From contig JAYKYS010000005.1 in NCBI GenBank assembly GCA_036924285.1, positions 7,006,001-7,070,000 on the forward strand: a stretch of DNA of 64,000 nucleotides, written 5' to 3'. The notes beneath the pieces are model-generated. The model did not search any database, was not told the DNA's origin, and saw only the letters and a program-made list of their open reading frames with translations. The position numbers and the translations under genes are program-made. Positions 53,803 to 64,000 of the stretch are shown here, piece after piece. Numbering within the stretch: position 1 is the stretch's first letter; each line of letters begins with the position of its first letter. The stretch comes from Asterella californica. Lineage: Eukaryota > Streptophyta > Marchantiopsida > Marchantiales > Aytoniaceae.

Positions 53803-54709
53803 ATGCCTGTTTGCAACCACTGCTCGCAGATTGTGAGCTGTAAGACTTGTAACGAGCATCATCAGCCAGTGTTTTCTGTGCCGAGGGAAAGAATTCAAGA
53901 AATAGATGCATGCTCCGACTGCACACATCACCTGAAACGACTTGTTCAGGAGAGAACGAAGGATGTAACCAACCTGAAGAAGACTGTCATGTGTTTGAAG
54001 GAACAGCTTAGCTTCTTGCGAAAACTGGATCCGATACCCGGGAGTCTCAAATTTAGTGGGGACATTACCTTCGTGGTCGAGGACGAGGGATCGCCGAACG
54101 AATTCGTCCAGGCACACCAATTCGTACTGGTACGCGTCTTCTTCGCCAGCTGATTACTCACCGTTGTACTCGAGTATGGTTGCAAAAGCTGATGATCGTC
54201 TAGGTGTTACATTCACACGCTAAACTCCGTTCTGGAACTAATTTCTTGACTCGAAAACAAGTACAACGCTGCCCCCACTCCACGCTTCCTCGCCGCGGAT
54301 TGAAGTGTTGTAACTGCTGCTGTGTGTGCAGGCAAGCAAATCCCCGTTGTTTCGCAGCATCTTCGACTCTGGCATGCACCAGAAGTTGCCGGCAACGATC
54401 CATGTGTATGATACCGCAGCCCCGGTTCTCCGTGCGATGGTGAACTTCTGCTACACAGCTGAGATATTGTACGATAATGATGTGACACCAGAAAGGGTTC
54501 TCAGGATCTCCCATAAGTACGACATTCCTGAACTGAAGTGGCACGCTGAGACGGTGCTCGTCCAGGCCATCAACCAGGAGAACCTGGTGCATACCATCAG
54601 ACTCGCCCATAAACATGATTCACCGATTCTTAAAGAGGCGGCAGTAGCATATTTTGAAACTCACTTCGCAGATGTGAAGAACTGTGTGATCGATTCTCTA
54701 GTACGATAA
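53803..54709 (+). CDS. BTB/POZ domain protein, short plant type
   Basis: Two exons, 53803-54129 and 54332-54709, code 234 residues, close to the short plant BTB proteins of the At4g08455 type. The N-terminus has three Cys-x-x-Cys pairs (CNHC, CKTC, CSDC) that could bind zinc. A coiled-coil helix (LKRLVQERTKDVTNLKK) and the BTB fold follow: GDITFVV, then AHQFVLASKSPLFRSIF across the splice junction, then FCYTAEI and a helical end with LKEAA. Such proteins usually dimerise and may serve as CUL3 ubiquitin-ligase adaptors; that role is family knowledge, not shown here. The ATG at 53803 is the first in frame. The gene converges on the BEACH gene, with 222 bases between the two stop codons. Confidence 0.9.
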
Positions 54710-54834
54710 CATCAACAAGAGTCTGCTGGACACTTCTTGACTGCGTGTCTCAGAATGCAACTTCCCAAAAGAATAGAAACAAACGCAGCAACTATTCAAA
54801 TGTTTCGTTCATGCGCGCCCGGAAACGGGTCAAA

Positions 54835-54840
54835 TTTATT
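54835..54840 (-). promoter_or_regulatory. possible poly(A) signal of the BEACH gene
   Basis: AATAAA on the minus strand lies about 90 bases past the stop codon at 54932, in the short gap between two convergent genes. Confidence 0.45.
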
Positions 54841-54931
54841 TATGGGAAAAAATGATCTCTCTCGGGGGCACATTTGGCCACAGAGGAAGACTGACTACAG
54901 TGAGTAATTAATATTATGAACCTCCAGAAAC

Positions 54932-64000
<9,069 letters not shown>

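Noticed and set aside
53242..54120. A 292-codon frame on the minus strand, the longest simple frame in this part
   Set aside because: It is antisense to the first BTB exon and its 5' flank. The plus strand there codes a recognisable BTB protein with correct splice phases, and the antisense product has no domain.

Overview
This is nuclear DNA from a green plant of the streptophyte lineage. Its genes have many short introns, and their products resemble plant protein families closely: a BEACH-domain protein of the plant BCHC class, a KLHDC4-type kelch protein, a short plant BTB protein and a plant Myb protein related to RNA polymerase I termination factors. The sequence alone does not fix the species. 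The many decayed non-seed-plant-like repeats and the moderate intron sizes suggest a bryophyte, lycophyte, fern or charophyte alga rather than a flowering plant.

Layout. Bases 1-13,770 are repeat territory. A retroelement Gag-like reading frame runs off the left edge on the minus strand. It is followed by a 2-kb repeat (copy A) that is split by a 5,938-bp inserted element (3424-9361) with a 5-bp target duplication. Bases 13,775-18,359 hold a 12-exon Myb-repeat gene. Bases 18,360-43,900 are mostly AT-rich, repeat-rich DNA. They contain a decayed relative of the inserted element (20.65 to about 24.9 kb), a second, uninterrupted copy of the 2-kb repeat (copy B, 27.4-29.4 kb), a broken DDE transposase gene (38.8-41.25 kb), a 102-bp tandem repeat and a 128-bp element with perfect 22-bp inverted termini. 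Bases 43,970-64,000 are gene-dense: a small probably mitochondrial protein (minus) and a 20-exon kelch gene (plus) share a divergent promoter, then a BTB gene (plus) converges on the BCHC gene (minus), which leaves the window at the right edge.

The strongest unusual signal is the pair of copies A and B. Copy B acts as the empty site and shows exactly where the 5.9-kb element landed in copy A. That element has TG...CA ends and a 5-bp duplication, but I see no long terminal repeats. It carries only a Gag-like coiled-coil reading frame and is saturated with GAAGAC/GTCTTC hexamers. Copies A and B also share a TATA box and a small gene coding a tandem ~65-residue domain I do not recognise, with a stop codon between the two units in both copies.

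The host genes are ordinary housekeeping functions: rDNA or chromatin-type Myb, kelch protein, membrane-traffic BEACH protein, BTB adaptor and mitochondrial protein. I see no operon-like functional link between them beyond the shared promoter and the convergent 3' ends. All splice sites were read by eye from phase and protein similarity. Terminal exons and one kelch junction are less certain.
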